From Hofstenia miamia (taxonomy: Eukaryota; Xenacoelomorpha; Acoela), in the NCBI GenBank assembly GCA_004352715.1, contig SCFE01000064.1:1652226-1716225 (forward strand): a stretch of DNA of 64,000 bases, given 5' to 3'. The notes below the pieces were generated by a model. That model was not told the origin of the DNA. It made no database searches and saw only the letters and a program-made list of their open reading frames with translations. Of the stretch, positions 24,497-36,435 are shown in pieces. Every line of letters begins with the position of its first letter. The stretch's first letter is position 1. A program made the position numbers and the translations under genes.

Positions 24497-25444
24497 GTAC
24501 TTACAGATGGTAGAAGAGAGCAAAAAGACCGTTCCAAATATGAAGCAATCGATATTAATGAAGCAATAAATGTTAACTGTTGAAATTCCTGATTGAGTTG
24601 TACGATATGCTACAGTCCTCAAATTCTGAATTATTGCAAGATATTGCAAGAGATACAAAGGAAAGAAGTATTAGCAACCTACTCGATTAAAGCAGAAAAT
24701 CAGTTGTCGAATGAGATTTCCATCAATCATTTGGTCAGATATTTGCATTTAAAAGCATGATCCATTTTATCTCATGGGATGTGTATTTGTTTGTAAGAAT
24801 CTTGTGAATACCCACCGACAAACCACCTCGATGGATTATGAAATTTTTTAAAATCCGCAACCAAAAACAAAAATGTTTGATAGTTGAATCCTAAAATTAC
24901 TTAAAAATCTTAATGTAACTAAATGAAGCAAATTCGCAACTACAGACATTAATACAGGAGTTTCCATACATCATTCTGTATAAACTTTTCAAAATTTTTA
25001 TACTTGCATTGTCTATATTTTTTGTGCCACCTGAAATATTCATGCAAAATAAAAATGGTAAATATATTTTCATTGCAAATTGAATTCATTCATTCTGCTT
25101 CCAATTTCGAAGGAGCTATTCACTTGCCATATGAATGATTTGTGTGTATTCTAAGCATTTGATTTCAGACTCTAAGAAATAAATGAAAGTAATTGTAGAT
25201 ACACTAACTATTAAGAAATGATTAGCTATATCATTACATAATGAGAGCTTTTGAAAGGCTCTTGTGAAGACTAACCTGTCAAACTATAATGCCAAGAGGC
25301 CTACCAAGCTTAATACAGCAACCAATTCCCCACACACTTTCAAAACGGCATGTTAATAAATTGCTATCAAGCATTCATGAAATATATCAGTTCTTTAGGG
25401 CACATGTACTCAAATTGATTGAATTTTGAAACACTAACATTAAA

Positions 25445-25469
25445 ATATATATATATATATATATATATT
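25445..25469. repeat. (TA)n microsatellite
   Basis: About twelve TA units within the large intron. Confidence 0.9.
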
Positions 25470-27829
25470 AAATTAATATTCAATGAAACTCAATTTGAAA
25501 TAATAAATACGGGTTGTTCCAAAGTTGATGCAAAATTAATAATATCGTATGAACATGTGTACTAATAGTCATTATTATTTAAAATATGAATACTTCATAA
25601 AATATTAATTTTTGTTTACGTTTCTCATGCATCATCAAATTTATTCTATGAACTTTGAAATGGGGAGTTTTTCAAATGATTCTCAAAGAATATCAGTAAT
25701 TCTCGTATAGTATCTACTTCTTCATAGTTAACGACGCAATTGCTTTGTACTAAAATGTGAATTACAATTTATATTTAAGCAGTGCAAAACAAAGATTTTA
25801 GTTTTCAAGATGCGATAGTGTATTTAACCCCAATTTCGATTTGTTTGTTTTCAAACTATGGCAAATAATTTAGATGATTTATCTCTCCTTAACGTATTTA
25901 AATTAGTTAATTTCGATTTACAATGGCTACAAATATTTTCATATCGATTTTATCCCAAATATGTGATGATTCCATCGAAATATTAGGAATTCACCAGCAA
26001 GAGGAAAGGCGAATCCGAAAAATTATCATGTTAGTAGACATCAACAAGCGTTCATCCTCTTTTTCAAATACAACTGAATCAAACGATCATATAAAACGGA
26101 ATTCTGCTGTTGATCACTTAGTGATATCATGACATATGGCAGGTTGCAAGTCAGGCCTGAAATAATGATATATGAGTATCTCAAATGGAATAATCAACAA
26201 AGAAAATTTCTGATTCCACTAGTAGTAAGAAAATGGTTGAGCTCATGGAAGAAGTTCACATGTTTCTTTGTCTAAGGTTTCAGCTACTTCCAAGATGATG
26301 TCACTATTGCCAAATACCCAAGGCAGTGTTGCCTTAAATGTGAGAAAAATTGCATCGAAGCCCAAAAAATACATTATTTTTTAATTTTTCCCACCAATTT
26401 CTCAATAATATTTAATGGAATTTATTAATTTCTGCCTATTTCCCATTATTGTAAACAAATGTTAGATGTTTTTTTCACAAATAATGTATTTCAAAAATTG
26501 TAACATGAGGTATACTTTTGAAAAAGCAGTTTGGGACATGGGACCAGCCCCAATAAATAATCGTGGACAAGGTGCTTCAGATAATTTTTAGGAACGAACT
26601 TCACTGAAGCAGCAAGTAACCCTAGCAATTCCTGTTTTTATAGATAGCCGACCTCAGCTCTGTTGAAGTGCTTCAAGCATAAAGTAAGATATGGCACTAT
26701 TAAAAGCATTATTGTCACTGCTCAGAAATCATTTCTTTCAGTGGAAGGCTGCAAATAACCTTAAATCATTAGATTTTTAACTGGTATTTCCAAGGTTATA
26801 CAAAATGTGTTGCGATTTTTGGCTTTGTCATTGCTGTACTAGGGATAAATACCATAGGTTAGACTGGTCAGTATGAATACATGTTTGGTAATGAAAATGT
26901 TGAGGACAATAATCTGGTTTCTTTCTGTTAATGACTTTTAATCACAACAGTAATACGTTTCTTCTATTATGCACTTTTTGGATTTTTAGATTGGGAAGTG
27001 GGAAATTTTTTAATTTTGGAAGAAATGCCCTCTTGCCACGCCTTGGCTTCACTGCTATAGTCAATTGATTAGATTATCTTACAAAATAAAATCTAATCTC
27101 AAAATCTGTACTCTGAAATTAGTCGAAGTCACCTTAAATGTAGCTTGCTAAAATATTGTGTTGTGCAGTGTAACTACTGCAGATGTAACTTCCTAAGGCA
27201 TGGAATTGGTCGTATGTGTAAAGATTTGTAAATGAACAAGTTTTAGTTTGAACAGAAAAATTTTGTTTTTGTCTTTGATTCCGATAAATTTAAACTTGAA
27301 TAATTTTTTAGGGTAGTTTTTATTGAAATAAAAATATTCTCACAATTTACTTAACATTTTATTCAGAAATCTATGTTTGGCTTTCCAATAAATATATTTT
27401 ATATGAAAAAGTGTAGCACTGAAGTGATGTTGCCTCGCATTCGTCATTGATTTCTGTCAAGTTGCGTTGGATAATAAGATAAAAGACTCTTAATTAAGGC
27501 ATTTAATAAAATAATAAGTTTTACAATATTGCCACTCAAAACTCTCTTTTCTCCGGGGCTTTGCTCAAATCCGCTTTCATGATCTATTTTTCTTTACTAT
27601 ATTGCTTTTGCAAATGATAAATTCTCATGCTCTTTTATTATGCTCTACTAGTACTCTCCAATACTATTATAATTTTGGTATTTAAGCTTTATATTGCCAA
27701 ACACAAAGTGCAATAATTATATTACTTGTGCAGGAATTACAGTAATCATTAAGCGAAGGAATAAAACAAAAAGGAACCAAATAATTTCTCAACATCCTAA
27801 ACCATAGTAATGTAAGTGTACACACTCCA

Positions 27830-27832
<3 letters not shown>

Positions 27833-27892
<60 letters not shown>
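27833..27892. repeat. (TA)n microsatellite
   Basis: Thirty uninterrupted TA units; the cleanest such tract in the window. Confidence 0.95.
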
Positions 27893-27895
<3 letters not shown>

Positions 27896-28857
27896 TTCAC
27901 TCTCTGTAATATGGGAATGTCGATGAAGAAGTACAGAGAGCGCGTTACAAATCCACAAAAACAGAAACTAGGAAACTAACATTTACATTGCGAAAAATAT
28001 GAATACTACTCAAAGTCATACAGAAAAATTTAATCAAAAAAATTTTTTAACAACTTTGATTCTTCAAAAATGTATGGCCCAGTATTTTTTAAAATACTTC
28101 AAAATTATTGTGTTCGTAATTCACAAATGAGATTTCACAACAATAGTTAACCAGAAATTTATATATCAATGCATGCATGCTTCAATTATTCATTTTCTAA
28201 CCAAATAAAAGCACTTGACAGCAAACTCAAATTTTCAATTATTTTAGCAAAAGTAGAAAAGACCAATGAATACTGAAAATTTGTTCCCAAATTTTATGTG
28301 ATAAACATTAAAAATTATGCAAACAAAGCCTTTTATCATTATCATATCAAGAACTGTAATAAATTCTCTCGTTTTTGAATTAGATGATTAGCTATCTTTC
28401 TAAAAAGAGCGTAAATTTTCACCCATGATTTCAGATATTTTAAAGTCCCGTTTGTGATATCTAATAATTATTATTAATTCCTGGTCTAACACTGTATGTT
28501 ACGTTCACATATACGTTTTTGAATATGTAATGAGAATGCAGTTAGTATAATTATCCACTGGAAGTTTGTGCTGCATAGCAGTTCATTGAATAAATATTTT
28601 CATAAATAATTTCCTTGCATATATGACTTTCAACGATTGAATTTTAATTCGATTTTGTACAGGACTGGAACCGAAGTAATTGCTAGATATATAATTGAAA
28701 TAATTATATTATGTGTACCTTAACAGTTTCAACCAAGCCAATTTTAGCACGTGTCTGAACTGAATTGCAATTTCTGTTCATGTTATAGTAAATTTAATGA
28801 ACTACTATTAGGATTCTGCAGGACCATTTAGTCAAATGGGATTTATTTGTCTGAGTA

Positions 28858-29045
28858 ACATAGGACTAGGACTAAATATTTCAGTCGACTGGGACTAACT
28901 TGGGACGAGAACAAAAAGGAAGAGGAAGAGGAACCATTGATATCAGAATATTAAATTTAGTTTATTCCAATTTTGATCAAATTAGAACAATTCATCGGGT
29001 TGGGATGTGATCAAGTCCAATGGGATGAAATAGGACTGAAAAAGT
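28858..29045. repeat. Degenerate phrase repeat of the GGGACT type
   Basis: Imperfect iterations such as AGGACTAGGACTAA, GACTGGGACTAACTTGGGAC, GGAAGAGGAAGAGGAA and GGGATGAAATAGGACTGAA. The same vocabulary appears at 5552-5590. Confidence 0.45.
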
Positions 29046-29169
29046 CACGCAGAACCCTAACGACTAGCTATAATAGTATTGAAAAGATGTGGAATTTAAT
29101 GGAAAAATATGGAAGAGTGTTTTTAAAATAGTTATAGAAATTGATAAGATCCATATTTATATATAATGT

Positions 29170-29470
29170 TCATGAAATTCTAAGGCTTAGCTCGTGGGAG
29201 CAACACAAAACTTTCACTGTTTCTTTATATATATAGATAGATCTCCCAAAGTCAGAGGTAGCGCCGCCAAATTCAACGTGGTTCGAGAATTTCTGCAAAG
29301 TCAGGCCTTAATGAGGACAGGATCAAGCTTGTTTTTTAGAAGCAGGTGAAAGAGGCGACATCCCCTATACTTTGACGCCTTCTGATTTTCAATTTCTTTA
29401 TTAGTTCGTGAGATAAAAAGTAATAAACCTCAAACTCACCTGATTTTTAAGGTTTTCTACCCCACTGGCT
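29170..29470 (-). repeat. Unnamed interspersed repeat, copy 3 (reverse orientation)
   Basis: Read on the minus strand, the order is a CCTTAAAAATCAGGTGA block, TATCTCACGAACTAATAAAG, a TTGAAAATCAGAAGG block and AGGGGATGTCGCCTCT. This parallels the layout at 5890-6330. Weaker than copies 1 and 2. Confidence 0.35.
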
Positions 29471-29730
29471 TCAACATGACTTTGGAGGTATTATTTAAAC
29501 AAATAAATTGCTTGTTTTTCATTTTAGTTCACAGCCGTACCTTTTACAAAATAAACTATTTGTTATATTGTGACTTGGACCTTAATTAGGCAACAAAAAA
29601 TTGTAGAAATTTTCCAACGAATATTTATTTGAACAGATAGCCGGACTGAAATTACATTATAGCACACAAATTAATACTAATAATATAAAATATGTTTAAT
29701 AATTGCAAACAATATATATATATATATATA

Positions 29731-30730
29731 NNNNNNNNNNNNNNNNNNNNNNNNNNNNNNNNNNNNNNNNNNNNNNNNNNNNNNNNNNNNNNNNNNNNNN
29801 NNNNNNNNNNNNNNNNNNNNNNNNNNNNNNNNNNNNNNNNNNNNNNNNNNNNNNNNNNNNNNNNNNNNNNNNNNNNNNNNNNNNNNNNNNNNNNNNNNNN
29901 NNNNNNNNNNNNNNNNNNNNNNNNNNNNNNNNNNNNNNNNNNNNNNNNNNNNNNNNNNNNNNNNNNNNNNNNNNNNNNNNNNNNNNNNNNNNNNNNNNNN
30001 NNNNNNNNNNNNNNNNNNNNNNNNNNNNNNNNNNNNNNNNNNNNNNNNNNNNNNNNNNNNNNNNNNNNNNNNNNNNNNNNNNNNNNNNNNNNNNNNNNNN
30101 NNNNNNNNNNNNNNNNNNNNNNNNNNNNNNNNNNNNNNNNNNNNNNNNNNNNNNNNNNNNNNNNNNNNNNNNNNNNNNNNNNNNNNNNNNNNNNNNNNNN
30201 NNNNNNNNNNNNNNNNNNNNNNNNNNNNNNNNNNNNNNNNNNNNNNNNNNNNNNNNNNNNNNNNNNNNNNNNNNNNNNNNNNNNNNNNNNNNNNNNNNNN
30301 NNNNNNNNNNNNNNNNNNNNNNNNNNNNNNNNNNNNNNNNNNNNNNNNNNNNNNNNNNNNNNNNNNNNNNNNNNNNNNNNNNNNNNNNNNNNNNNNNNNN
30401 NNNNNNNNNNNNNNNNNNNNNNNNNNNNNNNNNNNNNNNNNNNNNNNNNNNNNNNNNNNNNNNNNNNNNNNNNNNNNNNNNNNNNNNNNNNNNNNNNNNN
30501 NNNNNNNNNNNNNNNNNNNNNNNNNNNNNNNNNNNNNNNNNNNNNNNNNNNNNNNNNNNNNNNNNNNNNNNNNNNNNNNNNNNNNNNNNNNNNNNNNNNN
30601 NNNNNNNNNNNNNNNNNNNNNNNNNNNNNNNNNNNNNNNNNNNNNNNNNNNNNNNNNNNNNNNNNNNNNNNNNNNNNNNNNNNNNNNNNNNNNNNNNNNN
30701 NNNNNNNNNNNNNNNNNNNNNNNNNNNNNN
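29731..30730. other. Assembly gap of 1000 N
   Basis: Exactly 1000 N, bordered by TA repeats at 29712-29730 and 30731-30750. Size arbitrary. Confidence 0.99.
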
Positions 30731-30754
30731 TATATATATATATATATATTTATA

Positions 30755-31715
30755 CAGGGTAGGCCAGAAGTCCCTTGCATTTTTTGAAATGGAAAAAATC
30801 TAAGTTTTCGATGCACTTTAGTGAATGTCATATGAAAATGACGTACTTCCTGTTTGAAGGAATTTTAAAGATGGATGTGGAATAAAATATGAGAATAACA
30901 GTGGGCCATTGCACCAATTGAAGATCATATCAATGAAGGGTTTTGTCACAATAATTCATTGCATTGTAAGGCAATGAGATTTATTTGGAGCTATTTCCGT
31001 TTAGTAAACTGCGAAGTCATTTGATTTGAGTAACAGTATGATGGGCAAATTGTAATTATTTCATATCGGAATTTCTAACACGTTATCAAATTTAATTAAA
31101 CTTCAACTCATTACGTTACGTTCGATATCGCGGATTCGTAACCTTACAGTATACCTTTTTGTATTCAAGCCGTGGATGGTTATATGAATCTGATCGTTCG
31201 AACAAAGCAATGCAAGAAAAAAAAGAAAAATTACGAATTTCTTATAACCAGGAACCGTCGAAAGATGAATTGAACAGAAAATGGTTGGATAAGCCTTTTT
31301 GAAACAGGAAGCATTAAGGACAGTCCAAGAAGTGGTCGTCCAAACGAGCGTGGCGATTATGCTGAAAATGTTGACGAATTGGTGAAAGGCACTCCGAGAC
31401 TAAGTTCAAGAAGACTATCTGAAGAACTGAATAAAATTACCTGCGTTTTAAAAATGTTACTTTTTATATTCACTTTCTGAAATCTATAGAAGCAAATAAA
31501 ACAGACTAAATTTTGATTACCTTTACTCTGAAGTAGGTCTGAAAATAGGTCTGGTTTTAGTTTCAATTTTAATTCTAGTAAATGTCCATTTCAATTTATT
31601 TAAGGACGCATTTTTTATTCTAAAAAAGTCCAGGGGGACTTTTGGCCCACCAAATTGAATCGAAAACTTAGATTTTTTTCCATTTCAAAAAGTGCAAGGG
31701 ACTTGTGGCCCACTC
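30755..31715 (+). mobile_element. Mariner/Tc1-like element, internally deleted, in a TA tract
   Basis: The left end, CAGGGTAGGCCAGAAGTCCC, and the complement of the right end, GAGTGGGCCACAAGTCCC, continue as near-identical inverted repeats for about 60 bases through TTTTTGAAATGGAAAAAA and TCTAAGTTTTCGAT. TA flanks both ends. The 961-bp body holds only the first part of a transposase. A second copy of the terminal motif (GTGGGCCAAAAGTCCC, complement of about 31635-31650) lies inside the right end. The element fills almost the whole of a 1,016-base contig lying between two 1000-N gaps. Confidence 0.75.
31165..31438 (+). pseudogene. Tc1/mariner-like transposase N-terminal fragment
   Basis: Frame shifts once at about 31300. 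The readable part includes DELNRKWLDKPF, then ETGSIKDSPRSGRP, then VDELVKGTPRLSSRRLSEEL. TGS..xxPRSGRP followed by P-x-x-S-x-R-x-L-S-x-E-L is the second helix-turn-helix region of Tc1/mariner transposases. The DDE/D catalytic domain is absent, and the frame runs into the right terminal repeat region. Confidence 0.7.
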
Positions 31716-31746
31716 TATATATACTCGTATATATATATATATATAT

Positions 31747-32746
31747 NNNNNNNNNNNNNNNNNNNNNNNNNNNNNNNNNNNNNNNNNNNNNNNNNNNNNN
31801 NNNNNNNNNNNNNNNNNNNNNNNNNNNNNNNNNNNNNNNNNNNNNNNNNNNNNNNNNNNNNNNNNNNNNNNNNNNNNNNNNNNNNNNNNNNNNNNNNNNN
31901 NNNNNNNNNNNNNNNNNNNNNNNNNNNNNNNNNNNNNNNNNNNNNNNNNNNNNNNNNNNNNNNNNNNNNNNNNNNNNNNNNNNNNNNNNNNNNNNNNNNN
32001 NNNNNNNNNNNNNNNNNNNNNNNNNNNNNNNNNNNNNNNNNNNNNNNNNNNNNNNNNNNNNNNNNNNNNNNNNNNNNNNNNNNNNNNNNNNNNNNNNNNN
32101 NNNNNNNNNNNNNNNNNNNNNNNNNNNNNNNNNNNNNNNNNNNNNNNNNNNNNNNNNNNNNNNNNNNNNNNNNNNNNNNNNNNNNNNNNNNNNNNNNNNN
32201 NNNNNNNNNNNNNNNNNNNNNNNNNNNNNNNNNNNNNNNNNNNNNNNNNNNNNNNNNNNNNNNNNNNNNNNNNNNNNNNNNNNNNNNNNNNNNNNNNNNN
32301 NNNNNNNNNNNNNNNNNNNNNNNNNNNNNNNNNNNNNNNNNNNNNNNNNNNNNNNNNNNNNNNNNNNNNNNNNNNNNNNNNNNNNNNNNNNNNNNNNNNN
32401 NNNNNNNNNNNNNNNNNNNNNNNNNNNNNNNNNNNNNNNNNNNNNNNNNNNNNNNNNNNNNNNNNNNNNNNNNNNNNNNNNNNNNNNNNNNNNNNNNNNN
32501 NNNNNNNNNNNNNNNNNNNNNNNNNNNNNNNNNNNNNNNNNNNNNNNNNNNNNNNNNNNNNNNNNNNNNNNNNNNNNNNNNNNNNNNNNNNNNNNNNNNN
32601 NNNNNNNNNNNNNNNNNNNNNNNNNNNNNNNNNNNNNNNNNNNNNNNNNNNNNNNNNNNNNNNNNNNNNNNNNNNNNNNNNNNNNNNNNNNNNNNNNNNN
32701 NNNNNNNNNNNNNNNNNNNNNNNNNNNNNNNNNNNNNNNNNNNNNN
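31747..32746. other. Assembly gap of 1000 N
   Basis: Exactly 1000 N. A TA tract lies on its left side only; the sequence to its right (AGTGTGGC...) is not TA-rich. Confidence 0.99.
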
Positions 32747-34935
32747 AGTGTGGCAAAATGATACTTCTAAAAATCTAATTACTGATAGACCGAAAGGAAA
32801 GAGTGGACATCCTATACATATATGTATATAACTGACAGTAATATTTCAAAATAAAGTGCTGCAGTGATTTGAACTCAAGTGATTTAAAATGACAAATACA
32901 TTGGAAATGTATCCAAGATAAATAAAAAAAAACCTTTAGCAATAAACTTCAGGATCATGTTAAGATTAATCAGACGATATTTTTATTAAAAAAATTATTA
33001 CAGTGCATAGAAGAGGTGATATCTGGAAACAATTTTGCTTGAACTCAAAGTCTAACCGGATCCGATTGGAAAGCCTCCCCATACCTAATTTGAAAAAAGA
33101 TTTCAAACAACAACTCTAATTGTACTCAATAACCAATAATACTTCGAAGGTTAAGCTTAAGAATTTCTATTGGTGTTTGTGGTTTTCGTAGCGGTTAGGC
33201 TTACTATAAACACTGCATGCCACTTTCCAGTAGAATAAACAAAAACATGGCTACAAAAAAACTCCGCCAAATTATTTGCTTGAAAATATATATTTCTATG
33301 TCAGTAATGTAAATAAATGGAATATTTTTTTCGATTAATGATTCATAGCATATAAGAAGACTTTCATTCATAAAGAACTAATCTGCAAGTAGGAAAAAAC
33401 AAATATAATTAAATTCATTCTTTTACTTTTAAGTTTATCTTGGACAATCCAATGAAAATCTTTTTGAATTCAGGATCTGTTTTTGAAGCTATTCTCAACA
33501 TGAATATATTTCAGATTGTTAACTTAAAACATTGCACTTAAAGAAAAATTTAAATCTTTGAAAGCACTGTTTGATGCATGCATAGCATTAAGTGATTCTC
33601 AAATTTTATAGAGTTGCATGAAAATATCACATCTGCAATAATTGAACAAAAAAATTTTGCAACTGTCGTTACTTCATCAAACTTGAAATTGATTTAAGGC
33701 AAAGAAAAAAATTAGAATGTTTTACTATAGCATGGTAAGGCGAATTTACAGAATTCATTTAACCTAAGTTGTTATGTATTGCATGCAAAATGTAGATTAA
33801 TTGTAAATATATTTAATTGTTTAAAATATTAAAACAGAATTTAATCAATTTTAATAGAACGTTGTGAATTTATTGGAACAAACTTTGAAGTTTTATTCAT
33901 TGAATTGCATGCAAATTTTTAAAATTATTTAGAAATTAACTAAGTCTTCAGAATTTCTATCCACATCAAATGCGGCTAATATAGGTATATTAATAAATAG
34001 TAATATACGCTCTAAGTTGGTATTCACAGCACACAGAGACCTATCATTCATTGCTTGTTGACTATTCTTCCGTTAACAAATTTTTATAGGTATGTAATCA
34101 TTCCGCGCTCCTTCAAAAACCCCAATCCGACTCTAGATGCATTCATAGAATTGGATCTTGTTAGTAAGCGTATTTCAATACATATTTTTACACCAACAGT
34201 GCCTTGCAAAATTTCTCAGACACCTAACTTGAAAAAAAATTTTTACCCTTGATGAACAAAATAGCTTGGATTTTTTGCAATTGGGTTAGTTTTAGCATCG
34301 TGAATTTAAATTTATCCTCAATTTCTATATATGAAATTTAGTTTTCATCCCATGACCCTGTAAAGGCCCCCTAAAACTATGTTAGTAAATATGCATGGTA
34401 TGTAAAATATAACACAAAAATCGTATTCAGCATTAAAAACATTGCTAATTGAGATACAAATTTAAACATTGTAATGGGGTTTGCACAAAATTTGAAGATC
34501 GATATTTCACAAACTTCTGAATAAATTCTTGCAAAAAATTTTAAATATACTAAGTTCAGCACTGTAAGTTAACTTTTGATTTTGGAAACATTTATTTTGA
34601 AATTGATGTTACCAGTAATGCCTCAAGTATCATAGGGGGTTTTTCATGCTTGCGAAAACTCCAAAGAAGTGAACAATACTTTCCTTTTTAACTCTTACCC
34701 TAACAATAACAGACGACAAATGACTATTTTAAAAAATCGTTTACATATATGATCCGTCAAAATGTATATCCCTAGTTGCAGTTTCCCAAAGGCATAATCA
34801 CGAAGGAATCAATCAAGAATAGAAAATTAATGAATTGCAATCATTGAATATTCAAGTGCATATGTGGAGGCATTTCAATTGATTTTTATAATTTTTAAAC
34901 TATTTGTATTCATTGTAGAACGTTATTGTATCTAC

Positions 34936-35090
34936 ATTTATGAAAGGCAATGCCAAATCTTCCACCTACATGTTTCAAATTTGGATAATTTTTCTGTACT
35001 CATTTATTTTGAATTTTGAAGCTCAGAATTTCAAGTAATAGATATTCTTGAAATATGTAGGTGGTGGACTTGGCACTACCTTTCATAAAT
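34936..35090. repeat. 155-bp near-palindrome
   Basis: The left arm begins ATTTATGAAAGGCAATGCC and runs to about 34980. The complement of the right arm begins ATTTATGAAAGGTAGTGCC (35090 back to about 35047). The arms stay paired for about 45 bases with a handful of differences and enclose about 65 bases. Transcribed as part of the receptor intron it would fold into a long hairpin. No target duplication is evident, so a MITE is likely but not shown. Confidence 0.6.
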
Positions 35091-35869
35091 GGGGAAACAA
35101 CATTTGCTCTAAAAGGAAGACGAATAGAATAAAAAATAAAAATCTATCAAAATGCGTACACAATGCACTTCAATTTTAAATGATTGTAATTGTATTAATA
35201 TTAAAAATTAAGAAAATTTAAAGATGATAAATTTGATATTGATTTGTTGATATCGACTGACAGATCATTGTCGCGTAAAATTCCATTCAATATTTCTGAC
35301 GGCTCCACGTCAAAATCATGTTTGCATCAATTCGTTGACGTTGATAGCAGTTCAAACACTGGTTTAATTTCAAGTCATTTTATAGTATTTAATTTGGCCG
35401 AGCAGAAATAAAGCTAGTTTCTTTCATTAAACAGTCATTGAACTCAACGTCATAAAATCTTATTAATTTTGAAGACAGACCATTCAAAAAGTACATCGAT
35501 CGAAATCTTTCAAACAAATAGGTTACTATGCTGAGAATGTCTGAAAATGTGATTAACGTTTAATATTGATTCAGCAGAAATTTAAAATTGTTTTGCATAT
35601 AACCTTTAGCTCAATTTTCAATCGAGGTAAATAAGAAATAATTACACATTTGTTAAGCTACGTTGTCTACTGGAAATAAAATTTTTGGATGATTTTATAT
35701 AAATAACAATAGCATTTTTGAAACATACAAAAGGCGCTGGTAATAATTTGAATGTTGCATATGCATTATTTTCACATTTATTGAGAATATGTTTTTACAA
35801 CGGTATCGGTATACTTACCTCAATAAAATCAATTGAATGAAACAATACGTTTGATAAAATACATCTACA

Positions 35870-35980
35870 ATGGATTCTATTAAAAGCTTCCAGAATTTTA
35901 ATACCGTAATCTCGATTGTGGAGTGTACATTTGCGACGTTTTATCTCCTTCTCAGTGCGATGCTTTGTTATTCAATGCTG
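35870..35980 (+). CDS. Possible first exon coding a membrane-anchored N-terminus
   Basis: An ATG in good context (ACAATGG) opens 37 codons that reach a donor-like G|GTTAGT. The peptide is MDSIKSFQNF followed by a hydrophobic run, TVISIVECTFATFYLLLSAM, that could be a signal anchor or transmembrane segment. The frame stays open beyond the donor to 36205, but that part runs into a phrase repeat and looks non-coding. No family was recognised and no following exon was found. It lies on the plus strand inside the large receptor intron. Confidence 0.2.
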
Positions 35981-36139
35981 GTTAGTTGTCCATTTATCCC
36001 TACACATTACAGTAGAGGAAACCACATTGACAAAAATTTAATATTTCAAATCAAGCACGGCTATGCACTAAGTTTGCATATAAAGAAACGAGTAAGACAG
36101 AATAATATATACAAATCTATTAGAGAGCGACAATATGCG

Positions 36140-36435
36140 GTAAACATGGACCCGAACCCAACCCGAAAATTCAATACCCGAGCCCAACCTGAACCATTGA
36201 TTTGATTTAACGTTATGAGTCTCTGTCCAACCAAATTATCATTAACATCAATAATTTTCTGATAGGGGAAACAGCAATAAATTTGTTGTTACTTAAAATC
36301 TTCTTAATATCTTGGATCTTTCTCAAATCAAGATGTGATTAACATCAGTTTATTTTAATAATCAATCTAATCTTTGTACCCAAACCCGATCCGACCAGAA
36401 AATTTGACAGCCGTACTAGACCCGACTCGAAACCG
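36140..36435. repeat. Degenerate phrase repeat of the ACCCGAACCC type
   Basis: Iterations include GACCCGAACCCAACCCGAAA, ACCCGAGCCCAACCTGAACC and, 200 bases on, ACCCAAACCCGATCCGACC and GACCCGACTCGAAACC. The complement (TCGGGTCGAAGG) appears near 90-105, and related phrases occur at 54740-54785. Not telomeric: the unit is not constant. Confidence 0.5.

Noticed and set aside
26300-27060. Possible inverted repeat between about 26320-26400 and 27000-27060 (GTGGGAAA... arms)
   Set aside because: Apart from the first few bases the arms do not stay aligned; no target duplication.
36140-36435. ACCCGAACCC phrases as interstitial telomeric repeats
   Set aside because: The unit is not constant and matches neither TTAGG nor TTAGGG arrays.
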